NCBI GenBank assembly: GCA_036268405.1
Contig: DATAUF010000121.1
Location: 24,260-88,259, forward strand
Direction of reading: 5' to 3'
DNA length: 64,000 nt
From: DASZTV01 sp036268405
Lineage (GTDB): Bacteria; Actinomycetota; Actinomycetes; JAFAQI01
The position numbers and the translations under genes are program-made. The notes under the pieces are model-generated. The model saw only the letters and a list, made by a program, of their open reading frames with translations. It was not told where the DNA came from and did not search any database. Positions 1 through 8,600 of this stretch are shown in pieces (position 1 is the stretch's first letter; each line of letters opens with the position of its first letter).

Positions 1-1031
1 CAGGCGACGTGCGAGCCCGCGTTCTCGTCGTACAACGTGTCGTGGAAGACGACGCCGGCGGAACGCACCCGTGAGTCGCGGTCGACGAGCGCGACCTCGC
101 CGAGCGATCGGGCGCCGTCATCGGTCTCGTGCTCCGCACGCACTGCGTCTTCGCCTTTCTCGGCCTCGATGTTGACCACGCGGCCACCCTCGAAGTCGAC
201 GACCAGCCCGTCCACGAATGCGCCTGACCGCGGCATGACGAGCGGCCGGGTGAGGCGGATCCGGCCGTCGGCGCGGGTGCGGTCAGGGCTCGTGAAGACC
301 TCTTCGGTCGGCAGGTTCGGCATGATGTCGACGCCGCGGTTGGTGGTGAGGCCGCCGCCCGTCCAGACCGAGTCCGCAATCAGGCCGACAGTGATGTCGG
401 TATCGCCACCGTGGTAACGCACCGAGTCGAGTCCGAGCGCGGTGACGGCCGCCGCACGTTCGGTCAGCTGCCGGTGGTGCTCGCGCCAGGCGGCGACGAC
501 GTCGGGCTCATCGAGCCGGAACGCGATCGCCACCGCCTCCCAGAGCCGCTCGACGTCGGGCTCGCCGAAGACCTGCTGCGCCCAGCCCGGGTTGGGTGCG
601 GCCGCGACGGTCCACGCGAGGTTGTTGTTGCCGACCGCGTCCTTCGTGAGCATCGCGAGCTCGATCGGCATCGCCGCGAGCCGCTCGGGCGCGATCCCCT
701 CGAACAGGTGTGGTGCCGGGTTGCCGGTCAGTGCGATGTTCGCCACGTCGCCGTCGTCGTAGGACCGGGCCTTGGCGATCTCCCAGTCGGCGGCCGTGGT
801 CAGGCCTTCCATAGGCGCATGCTTGAGCGCCGCGAGCTTCACGTGGACGTCGCCGTACTCGACGATGACGCGCCTCGCGCCGGCGAGATAGGCCTGCTCG
901 GCAACTGCCCGCGCGACCTCGGCCATCGCGACGTCGCCACGCACGAACACGGTCTGCCCGGGCTGCACGTTGGCCCCGACTCGCACGATGACCTCGGCGT
1001 ACTTCTCCAGGCGGGTGGCGGGGTCCGTCAT
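1..1031 (-). CDS. M29-family metallo-aminopeptidase (AmpS/AmpT-like), C-terminus cut by window edge
   Basis: Read on the minus strand from ATG at 1031, the frame stays open for 343 codons to the window edge, so the last part of the gene is missing. The family removes N-terminal residues from peptides in the cytosol using two metal ions. Family signatures visible are NLPTEEVFTSPD (glutamate ligand), EAEKGEDAVRAE (second glutamate) and LYDENAGSHVA (histidine ligand, at the very edge). The N-terminus (LEKYAEVIVRVGANVQPGQ) is typical of the family. The last metal ligands (a His and an Asp) would lie outside the window. The gene is divergent from the TetR gene at 1102, with about 70 nt between them. 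Confidence 0.93.
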   Translation of the reverse strand, partial: MTDPATRLEKYAEVIVRVGANVQPGQTVFVRGDVAMAEVARAVAEQAYLAGARRVIVEYGDVHVKLAALKHAPMEGLTTAADWEIAKARSYDDGDVANIALTGNPAPHLFEGIAPERLAAMPIELAMLTKDAVGNNNLAWTVAAAPNPGWAQQVFGEPDVERLWEAVAIAFRLDEPDVVAAWREHHRQLTERAAAVTALGLDSVRYHGGDTDITVGLIADSVWTGGGLTTNRGVDIMPNLPTEEVFTSPDRTRADGRIRLTRPLVMPRSGAFVDGLVVDFEGGRVVNIEAEKGEDAVRAEHETDDGARSLGEVALVDRDSRVRSAGVVFHDTLYDENAGSHVA

Positions 1032-1061
1032 GGCCCCAGAGTGACATACGCCACTTGGAGG

Positions 1062-1073
1062 CAGGCTTGCCTG
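1062..1073. promoter_or_regulatory. Palindrome in the AmpS/TetR divergent gap, candidate TetR operator
   Basis: CAGGCTTGCCTG is an inverted repeat with 5-bp arms and a 2-nt centre. It lies in the short gap between the divergent aminopeptidase and TetR genes. TetR proteins usually bind palindromes next to their own gene, so autoregulation is a reasonable inference, but the arms are short. Confidence 0.35.
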
Positions 1074-1101
1074 TTTGTTTATTTCGCCGTACCGTTCGGC
1101 C

Positions 1102-1740
1102 ATGGAGCGGCGGTCCCAGGCAGAGCGCACCGAGCAGATGCGCGCCCGCTTGTTGTCCGCCACGATCGAGTGCCTCGCGGAGACCGGCTACGGCCGGATG
1201 TCGACCAACGACATCGTCCGCCGAGCTCGCGTTTCTCGGGGCGCTCTGGCCCACCACTTCCCGACGAAGGCCGCGCTCGTCACCGCGGCCGCGGAGCGGC
1301 TCGTCGACCAGCGCGGCGCGGAGTTTCGCGAGCGGCTCAGTGCGGTCGAGCCGGAGCGCCGTACGCCGGACGAGGCGCTCGCCGTGCTCTGGTCCTTCTA
1401 CGACGACCCGACCGGCCTCGCGCTGATCGAGCTGACCGTGGCCGCGCGGGCCTACCCCGAGCTCAAGGTCGTGCTCGGCCGGATGGCCGAGCAGATCGGC
1501 GCGATCACCGCCGAGATGGTCCTCGAGTATTTCCCCGATCTCGCGCAGCTGCCCTTCATCGAGGAGGCACTGCGTTCGCTGCACGCGTTGTACGCCGGGC
1601 TCGCGCTGTCCGCGATGGCCGGCGCGGAGGCTGAGGTGCAGGCCCAACGGGTCCGCGAGTTCCTCGGCGTCCTCGCACTGAACATGCAGGTGTCCACCAC
1701 CAAGCCGCAGTCCTCCAAGACCCTTCGGAGCAAGCAATGA
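1102..1740 (+). CDS. TetR/AcrR-family transcriptional regulator
   Basis: A 212-residue one-domain repressor. The N-terminal helix-turn-helix region (MRARLLSATIECLAETGYGR, then VSRGALAHHFPTKAALV at about residues 40-56) is the TetR DNA-binding fold; the rest is an all-helical ligand-binding domain. ATG at 1102 is preferred over a TTG nine codons upstream because it gives the usual short N-terminus. The stop codon overlaps the next gene's ATG (ATGA at 1737-1740), so it is co-translated with the hydrolase and monooxygenase and probably controls that operon. The inducer is unknown; a ketone or fatty-acyl compound is a guess from the neighbours. Confidence 0.92.
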   Translation: MERRSQAERTEQMRARLLSATIECLAETGYGRMSTNDIVRRARVSRGALAHHFPTKAALVTAAAERLVDQRGAEFRERLSAVEPERRTPDEALAVLWSFYDDPTGLALIELTVAARAYPELKVVLGRMAEQIGAITAEMVLEYFPDLAQLPFIEEALRSLHALYAGLALSAMAGAEAEVQAQRVREFLGVLALNMQVSTTKPQSSKTLRSKQ

Positions 1741-2603
1741 CCGTCATGTCGGTTCCGGCCTCGAGCCCGAAGCGCGTCGTGCGTACCCGCCGCGTCAACT
1801 TCGACTACACCCCTGCAACGGTCGAGCGGCACTATGCCCAGGGCGACCTGATCATGAGCCACATCGTGGCGATCCTTTCGGCGATGTTCCCCGAGGGCGA
1901 GGACTTCTTCGTCCGCTCGGTGCGCCACTACGCCGACCGCATCACCGACCCCGACCTGAAGGAAGCAGTCGCCGGCTTCACCGGCCAGGAGACGATGCAC
2001 GGCCGTGAGCACCGCGCGCTCAACGCCCGGCTGCAGGAGCTCGGCTACCCGACCCGTCGCGTCGACAAGCTGGTGAAGTTCGACCTTGCTCGCGTCGAGA
2101 AGCGCGCACCGCACATGGTGCAGCTCGCGATCACCTCTGCGCTCGAGCACTACACCGCGACCCTCGCGGAGCGGCTGCTCTCGAGCGAGCGGGCCCGCGA
2201 CATGCTCGGTGAGGGCGAGGTCCGCAAGGTCCTGCTCTGGCATGCGCTGGAGGAGTCCGAGCACAAGGCCGTCGCGTTCGACGTCTACCGCGCGATGGGC
2301 GGCACCGAGAAGATGCGAATCCGCGTCATGCGCGTGATGACGTGGTCATTCATCTTCGGTACGACGGTCCACACGCTGCTGTCCATGCTCGCCGACCGCT
2401 CGACGTACAACCCGGTCCGACTCGGCGCAAGCATCAAGCGGCTGACCCACTCGCCGTTCCTCGGCAAGAAGATGGTCGCCGCGATCAAGGACTACAACCG
2501 CGAGGGTTTCCACCCCAACGACCACGACAACTCCGAGCTGCTGGCGCACTGGACAAAGGAGCTGTTCGGTGAGCAGGGTCAGCTCGTGGGGAACCTCAAG
2601 TGA
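1737..2603 (+). CDS. Predicted metal-dependent hydrolase (PF10118/COG3687 type)
   Basis: A 288-residue protein of the family called predicted metal-dependent hydrolase, whose helical core resembles ferritin-like diiron proteins. Candidate metal ligands lie in three helices: GQETMHGREH (about residues 83-92), ALEHYTA, and HALEESEHKAVAFDVY (about residues 171-186). The reaction is not known; family members often sit beside flavin monooxygenases in actinobacteria. It overlaps the TetR gene by 4 nt and the monooxygenase start by 4 nt, so the three proteins are almost certainly made together. Confidence 0.85.
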   Translation: MTVMSVPASSPKRVVRTRRVNFDYTPATVERHYAQGDLIMSHIVAILSAMFPEGEDFFVRSVRHYADRITDPDLKEAVAGFTGQETMHGREHRALNARLQELGYPTRRVDKLVKFDLARVEKRAPHMVQLAITSALEHYTATLAERLLSSERARDMLGEGEVRKVLLWHALEESEHKAVAFDVYRAMGGTEKMRIRVMRVMTWSFIFGTTVHTLLSMLADRSTYNPVRLGASIKRLTHSPFLGKKMVAAIKDYNREGFHPNDHDNSELLAHWTKELFGEQGQLVGNLK

Positions 2604-4084
2604 CGCGGCCCGACCACGATGTCGTCATCGTCGGCGCCGGCTTCGGCGGCATGGGCGCCGCGATCGAGCTCAAGAAACAGGGCTACGACGACATCGTGAT
2701 CCTCGAGCGCGAGGACGATCTCGGCGGCACCTGGCACGTCAACCGCTACCCGGGCCTCGCCGTCGACATCCCTTCGGTGACCTACTCCTACTCCTTCGAG
2801 CCCAACCCGTTCTGGTCGCGGCTGTTCGCGCCCGGTGCGGAGCTCAAGCGCTATGCCGTCCACGTCGCGGACAAGTACGACCTGCACCGGCACATGCGGT
2901 TCGGTGCATCCGTCGATGGCGCGCGCTGGGACGAAGAGGACTCGATGTGGGTGATCAACCTCGCGGGTGGCGAGACGATCACCGCGCGCTTCGTGGTCAC
3001 GGCGACCGGATTCCTGTCCCAGCCGTTCCGTCCTGAGATTCCGGGGATCGACTCCTTCGCGGGCACGGTCGTGCACACCGCGGCTTGGGACGACACGGCA
3101 GAGCTGGCGGGCAAGCGCATTGCCGTGATCGGCACCGGTGCCACCGCCGTGCAGCTCATCCCGGAGCTGGCGAAGATTGCTGGCGACCTCACGGTCTTCC
3201 AGCGCACGGCGATCTGGGTGACAGCCAAGACCGACATGCCGATCCCTGCGTCGGTGCAGCGCATGTTCTCGCGCCTTCCCGTGACGCAGCGAGCGGCGCG
3301 TGCGGTCAGCAACTCGTTGCTCGAGCTGCTGATGGTTGCCGGCGTCCTGAAGTACCGGCGGCTCAAGCGGCTCAACCACCGCGCGCGGAGTCTCGCGATC
3401 CGCAACCTCTACAAGCACATCAAGGATCCCGAGCTGCGCGAGAAGCTCACGCCGGACTACGACTTCGGCTGCAAGCGGCCGACCTTCTCCAACGACTTCT
3501 ACCCGGCGTTCAACAAGCCCAACGTGCATCTCGAGACGACCTCGATCGAAAGGTTCGAGCCGGACGGCGTCGTCACCGTCGACGGTCGCAAGACCGAGAT
3601 CGACGTGCTCGTCCTCGCCACCGGCTACAACATCTGGGACGTCAACTTCCCCGCATTCGAGCTGATCGGTCGTGAGGGTCGCAACCTCGGCAAGTGGTGG
3701 CGCGACAACCGGTTCTGCGCCTACGAGGGCGTCTCGGTTCCGTCGTTCCCCAATCTCCTGGTCCTCGCGAGTCCGTACTCCTACAGCGGGCTGTCCTACT
3801 TCACGACCATCGAGTACCAGATGACCCACATCAAGCGGCTGTTCGGTGAGCTGAAGCGGCGCAACGCCGCCACGTTCGAGGTGAGCGAGGCCGCGAATGA
3901 TCGGTTCCTTGAGCGGATGACGGGCCTGCTCGGCGACTCGGTCTTCTACAACGGCAGCTGCTCGACCGCGCGCAGCTACTACTTCAATCACGAGGGCGTA
4001 GCGGCGATCCTGCGGCCGACCTCGACGATCAACACCCGCCGCGAGGCAAAGACATTCCCGCTAGCGGACTACCAGTTCGCCTGA
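2600..4084 (+). CDS. FAD-containing Baeyer-Villiger-type monooxygenase
   Basis: A 494-residue class B flavin monooxygenase that inserts oxygen next to a ketone (or oxidises a soft heteroatom) using FAD, NADPH and O2. The first Rossmann motif is VVIVGAGFGGMGAA (about residues 9-22), the Baeyer-Villiger fingerprint FAGTVVHTAAWDD is near 152-164, and the NADPH-binding motif IAVIGTGATAVQ is near 174-185. Length is normal for the EthA/MymA-like group. The GTG start lies inside the end of the hydrolase gene. With the hydrolase downstream of a TetR regulator, it suggests inducible catabolism of a lipophilic ketone; substrate not identifiable. Confidence 0.93.
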   Translation: MTRPDHDVVIVGAGFGGMGAAIELKKQGYDDIVILEREDDLGGTWHVNRYPGLAVDIPSVTYSYSFEPNPFWSRLFAPGAELKRYAVHVADKYDLHRHMRFGASVDGARWDEEDSMWVINLAGGETITARFVVTATGFLSQPFRPEIPGIDSFAGTVVHTAAWDDTAELAGKRIAVIGTGATAVQLIPELAKIAGDLTVFQRTAIWVTAKTDMPIPASVQRMFSRLPVTQRAARAVSNSLLELLMVAGVLKYRRLKRLNHRARSLAIRNLYKHIKDPELREKLTPDYDFGCKRPTFSNDFYPAFNKPNVHLETTSIERFEPDGVVTVDGRKTEIDVLVLATGYNIWDVNFPAFELIGREGRNLGKWWRDNRFCAYEGVSVPSFPNLLVLASPYSYSGLSYFTTIEYQMTHIKRLFGELKRRNAATFEVSEAANDRFLERMTGLLGDSVFYNGSCSTARSYYFNHEGVAAILRPTSTINTRREAKTFPLADYQFA

Positions 4085-4127
4085 CGCGCCGCTGGCGCCG
4101 TCACCGACCAGAAACCGGCGCTCTAGT

Positions 4128-4181
4128 TCGGTTTGTGCAGACCTATCAGTAGCGCGCTACTGCCACGTCTGCACGAACCGA
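4128..4181. terminator. Two-tier inverted repeat between convergent genes
   Basis: The outer arms TCGGTTTGTGCAGAC (4128-4142) and GTCTGCACGAACCGA (4167-4181) pair with one mismatch. Inside them lies a perfect 16-bp palindrome, CAGTAGCGCGCTACTG (4147-4162), separated by 4 nt on each side. It lies between the stop of the monooxygenase (+) and the stop of the isomerase-like gene (-), so a bidirectional transcription terminator is the simplest reading. It lacks a clear T-run. A small palindromic repeat element is the alternative. Confidence 0.6.
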
Positions 4182-4190
4182 GAAGTGGCG

Positions 4191-4814
4191 CTATCGGGCT
4201 CGCCGTAAAGCCCCAATGCCGGGGCCGGACAGGTCGTCGAGCGCGTTCGGCCGCCCGGCCATCATCATGACGAGCGCCTCTGCGGGTCCCGACACCTCGG
4301 GGCCGTCGCCGAGCGACCACTTGATGTCGGTAGCAGTGAGCCTTACGTCACTGATTCGTCTCCTCGCACGAAAGATGAAACTCGTCGCGGTGAAGTCGGC
4401 CACGATCGCGAGGTCGGATTCGGGTAAGGCACGCTCGATGCCCAAGGGCCGACAGATGTCCTGGCCATGAATCAACACGTGCGCCAGCGCCCGGATCTGC
4501 TCACTCGCCCTTGCTTTACGTGGCCGCTCCGCAGCGGTGCGGAATGCCGCCAGCACAGCCGTCGGGTCCTGCTCGCCACGTGTTCGCCCGTCGATTGCCA
4601 CCCAGCGGTTGTAGTCGAAACCATGCCGCAGCAGACCACCGATAATCGCGCTAGCCCCGAAGGCACCCTCGGCTCCGGCGGTCGTATGCGCGAGCACGTC
4701 TCTGACACGCCATTCTTCACACAATGAGGCCGTGTCCCACTGCGCCTCGCTGAGCCCGTCGAGGTGATTGGCCAGACTCAACATCGCCTCACGCACCGGG
4801 TCCGTCGACCGCAT
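4191..4814 (-). CDS. Maleylpyruvate-isomerase-family (DinB-fold) mycothiol-dependent-type protein
   Basis: A 207-residue protein of the DinB/mycothiol-dependent maleylpyruvate isomerase superfamily. The N-terminal four-helix domain contains EEWRVRDVLAHTTAG (about residues 33-47), with the first metal-ligand histidine, and the third helix contains HVLIHGQDICRPLG, where family members usually show E-x3-H. Here the first position of that pair appears to be His. A C-terminal alpha/beta domain follows. Enzymes of this family use mycothiol as thiol cofactor, but most are uncharacterised, so the substrate is unknown. RBS-like GAGGAC precedes the ATG. Confidence 0.8.
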   Translation of the reverse strand: MRSTDPVREAMLSLANHLDGLSEAQWDTASLCEEWRVRDVLAHTTAGAEGAFGASAIIGGLLRHGFDYNRWVAIDGRTRGEQDPTAVLAAFRTAAERPRKARASEQIRALAHVLIHGQDICRPLGIERALPESDLAIVADFTATSFIFRARRRISDVRLTATDIKWSLGDGPEVSGPAEALVMMMAGRPNALDDLSGPGIGALRRAR

Positions 4815-4842
4815 CTCGAGTCCTCGTTCTCCCTAGACGCGG

Positions 4843-5595
4843 TTAGCCCTTGAGCAGGCCGCCGATGATTCCGCCGACCGCGCCACCTGTGCCGCCTGCG
4901 GCGGCCTCCTGCTCGGGCAGGTACGGCGCGAGGTCCGCAGCGAGGCCGGCGAGCGTCAGCGACTGAAGCCAGATCTTGCCGGGGCCGGTCAGCTGGGCGA
5001 GGAAGAACTCGCCACCGAAGATCTTGTTCTTGATGCCCTTGATCGTCGTGATCTTCAGCTGGATGCCGCCGGTGTACATGCCGAGGTGCCCGGGGTGCAC
5101 GAAGAGCACCTGTCCGGGCTGCAGGTCGTAGGTGATGACCTCGCCCTGCAGCTGGACCCAGGCCTCAGCCTGTCCCGACAGCTTCTGCAGCAGGAAACCT
5201 TCGCCGCCGAACACGCCCATGCCGAGGGTCTGCTGGAAGCCGGTCGACAGCTCGATGCCCGGCGTCGCGGCGAGGAAGCCGTGGGAGTGGACCAGGTACT
5301 CACTCGCCGGGCTGATGCTGACCGGCAGGATCGTGCCGGGCACGTTCGACGAGAAGGCGACGACGCCACCTGCCGGGCCGGCCTGGAAGTTGCTCGCGAA
5401 GATTGTGGCGCCGCCCGCGGCGCGCTTCACGGCTCCCCAGACGCCCTTGCCGCCTCCGGTGAAGGCGCTGGACGTCGTCATCGTCACGTCGCCGGACATC
5501 CACGACATCCGGCCGGACTCGCCGACTATCGACTCGTTGGGACCGAGCACCTGCTCGAGGACCGCCAGGGTGGTCCCACGGATGTTCGTTTGCAC
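4843..5595 (-). CDS. AIM24 / TIGR00266-family protein
   Basis: A 250-residue beta-rich protein of the AIM24 family (bacterial members also called TIGR00266). The core motifs GRMSWMSGDVTM, GGVVAFSSNVPGTILPVSI and GVFGGEGFLLQKLSG are family hallmarks. The C-terminus ends in a glycine-rich hydrophobic tail (GGIIGGLLKG). No catalytic residues are known; bacterial roles are undefined. GTG start with a G-rich upstream stretch as RBS. A 6-bp hairpin (CCCTCA-4-TGAGGG at 5620-5635) lies just upstream, between this gene and the importer gene. Confidence 0.88.
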   Translation of the reverse strand: MQTNIRGTTLAVLEQVLGPNESIVGESGRMSWMSGDVTMTTSSAFTGGGKGVWGAVKRAAGGATIFASNFQAGPAGGVVAFSSNVPGTILPVSISPASEYLVHSHGFLAATPGIELSTGFQQTLGMGVFGGEGFLLQKLSGQAEAWVQLQGEVITYDLQPGQVLFVHPGHLGMYTGGIQLKITTIKGIKNKIFGGEFFLAQLTGPGKIWLQSLTLAGLAADLAPYLPEQEAAAGGTGGAVGGIIGGLLKG

Positions 5596-5673
5596 GGCAA
5601 CCCCCCGATACGTCTTGCGCCCTCACCCCTGAGGGTGTGATGACACTACGGCCTCGGCGGCGGGGAGTCACTC

Positions 5674-8600
5674 TCAGCCGGCGACGCCGAGGTAGGACTC
5701 GACCACTCGCTCGTTCTCGAGTACCGATGTCGGAGCGCCCTCGGCGATCACCTGTCCGAGCTCGAGTGCGACGAGCCGGTCGCACAGCGAGGTCAGCAGC
5801 GGCATGTCGTGGTCGATGACGAGCATGGTCGCGCCGGTCTCGTCGCGGACTCGCCGCAGCAGCGGGCCGAGCGCCTCGGTCTCCTTCTGCGCGACCCCCG
5901 CGGTCGGTTCGTCGAGGAGTACGACGGCGGGGCGTTGGGCGAGAACGCACGCAAGCTCGACGATCCGCCGGGTGCCGGTCGACAGCTCGCCGATCAACGT
6001 CTCGGCGTACCTCGTCAGGCCGAGCTGGCCGAGGAGCTCGGAAACCCGCGCCGACACGGCCGCCTCGGACAGCGTCGATGCGGGCAGTCGTAACGCCGCG
6101 GCGATGAGATCGCGGGAGTCCAGGTGACGCTCCAGCGCGACCGCCACCGTCTCGGCGACGGTCAGCGCGGGATAGAGCCGCGCTTCCTGGAACGAGCGAC
6201 CGAGCCCGATCACCGCGCGGTCGGTGGCGTCGAACCCGGTCACGTCGGAGCCACCGAGCACGACTCGGCCCGCGTCGGCGGGCAGGAAGCCACAGATCAC
6301 ATCGAACAACGTGGTCTTGCCTGCGCCGTTGTGTCCGATCAATCCGACGATCTCGCCCTTGTGCACGGTCATCCGGATGTCGTTGAGCACTCTGACGCCG
6401 CCGAAGGACTTTCCGACGTCGAAGCACTCGAGCACCGCAGGGCGCGCGACGATCTCGGCGAGCTCCTTCGCGGTTGCCTTCGCCGTCTTCTTCCGCGGCT
6501 TGCGGCCATTGGCAGAAGTGACGATCTCCGGGCTTGCGCCGCCGATGAACACCGAGCGCAGCACGTCGGAGCGTTCCAGCAGCGCCGCGGTCTGGCCGGA
6601 GAAGCGGACGGTTCCCCGCTCGAGGAAGACGGCGCGCTGCGCGACCTCGAGCGCCACTGTCACCGACTGCTCGACGAGGACGATGGTGACGCCGTCGGCG
6701 GCCAGCTCGCGTACGACGTCGAGCAACCTCGAGACGACGGATGGTGCCAGCCCTAGAGAGAGCTCGTCGATGAGCATCATCCGTGGCTTCGACTGCAGCG
6801 CCATGGCGATGGACAGCATCTGCTGCTGTCCGCCCGACATCGTGCCGGCGAGCTGCCGCTCGCGGTCGGCCAGCTGCCCGAACAGCTCGAAGGCACGTGC
6901 TCGCCCGGCGGTGATCCTCTCGCCGTCCCGGCGGATCAGCCAGGCAGCAACCCGTAGGTTCTCGGCAACCGTCAACGACGGGAAGATTGCCTTGGCGGGT
7001 ACGAGGGACAGCCCTCTGGCGGCGCGCTGTTCGGTGCTCAGGCCAGTGATGTCCTCGCCGTCGAACCACACCCGTCCCGGACTGGCGGACACCAGGCCTG
7101 CGACCGCCTTGAGCATCGTCGACTTGCCGGCGCCGTTCGTGCCGAGCAGCGCGACGATCTCGCGATTCTCCACATCGAGGTCCACACCGAAGAGGACCTG
7201 CATCGTGCCGTAGCTGACCTCGACGCCATCGCACCGCAGGAACGCCTTTGCGTCGCCGACCGCCGGCGCGCTGGAAGCGGCTGGGCCGGCGGTCGCGGCG
7301 ATTGCTCCGTCTGCCGTCGCGGTGAGGTCGATGCCGCGTCGCCGCGCGACGATCGCGAGCAGCCGGTCCCGGACGGCGAACACAACGGATGCGAGGCCGT
7401 TGGGGAGGACCAGCAGGATGACCAGCAGGCCGGTGCCGGTGATCAGCAGCTGGTACTGCGGGTAGAGGTGCACTGCCGTTTCGACTAGCCCGACGCCGAG
7501 TAGTGCACCGGTGATCGAGTCGACGCCGCCGATGATGAGCATCGAGAAGACGAGGAAGCTCTCGAAGGGCTCGTACGTGCCGAAGCCGATGCCCTCCTGG
7601 ATCGTCGCGTGCAGGCCACCGGCGATGCCGGCGATCGCGCCGGACACGATGAAGCTGACCAGCGTTATCCGGGTCGTCGGCACAGCCATAGCCGCCGCGG
7701 CGCGGGGGTTGTCGCGGGTCGCCAGGATGACGCGGCCGGCGCGGGCACGGCGCATCCCCAACACGATGGAGATCGCGGCGAGCAGCACGCCGAGGCACAG
7801 GAAGTAGAGGTCCCGTTCGGATGTGAGGTCGAAGCGTTTCCAGAGAACGGGGCGGGTGATGGTGCCCGGGATCAGCGAGTTGAAGTTTGTCGGGTTGAAG
7901 AAATAGCCGTTGGCAGCGACCGCCAGCGCCATCGTGGTCACGGCGAGAAACAGGCCGGGGATCCGCAGTGCGGGCAGGCCGATGAGCAGGGCGAGCAATG
8001 CCCCGCTCGCGGCGGCCGCGACGAGGCAGACAAAGAGGTCCAGGTTCCAGTGGTTCATCAGGTCGCCGACCATCACACCGCCCAGCCCGACGAAGGCGTA
8101 CTGGCCGAGGCTGACCTGGCCCGCCCATCCGACGAGGACGACGAGCGACACCGCCACGATCGCGTAGATCGCGGCGATGCTGAACAGCCGGACCGTGCTG
8201 GGGCTGCACGCGAGCGGCACCAGGACGGCTACCGCGAGCAGCGCGGCGCGGCCGCCGATCCGGACCGCTACGACCTCCGGTAGCCGGCGCAGCTGGGCCG
8301 GGATCTGGCGGGTGGTTCCGGACGCCGACAGCGAGGTTTCCTCAGCGCCGTCCCGCCGGCCGATCGGCCCCCGCTTCAGCGTCAAGGCCAGCAGGATCAC
8401 GATGAGGAACGCGACGTCCGTCAGGGACTGCTGGGTGAAGTTCCACTGCACCAGGGAGTTGAGGACACCGAGCCCGACGCCTGCGAAGACGGCGATCGGC
8501 AACGACTCCATGCCGGCGAGGATTGCCGCAGCGAGGGCGGGTAGAAGTAGCTCCGGCCCGGCTGCCGCATCGATCGTCAGACCTTGCGACGGGGCCGGGA

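Noticed and set aside
508..1737. Long minus-strand frame opposite the TetR gene and the aminopeptidase start
   Set aside because: Composition is that of a shadow frame; both the aminopeptidase and TetR frames show family motifs.
5300..8209. Very long open frame inside the fused importer in another reading frame
   Set aside because: It is Arg/Pro/Ala-rich with no domains, and the importer frame has complete motifs; high G+C removes stop codons from the shadow frames.
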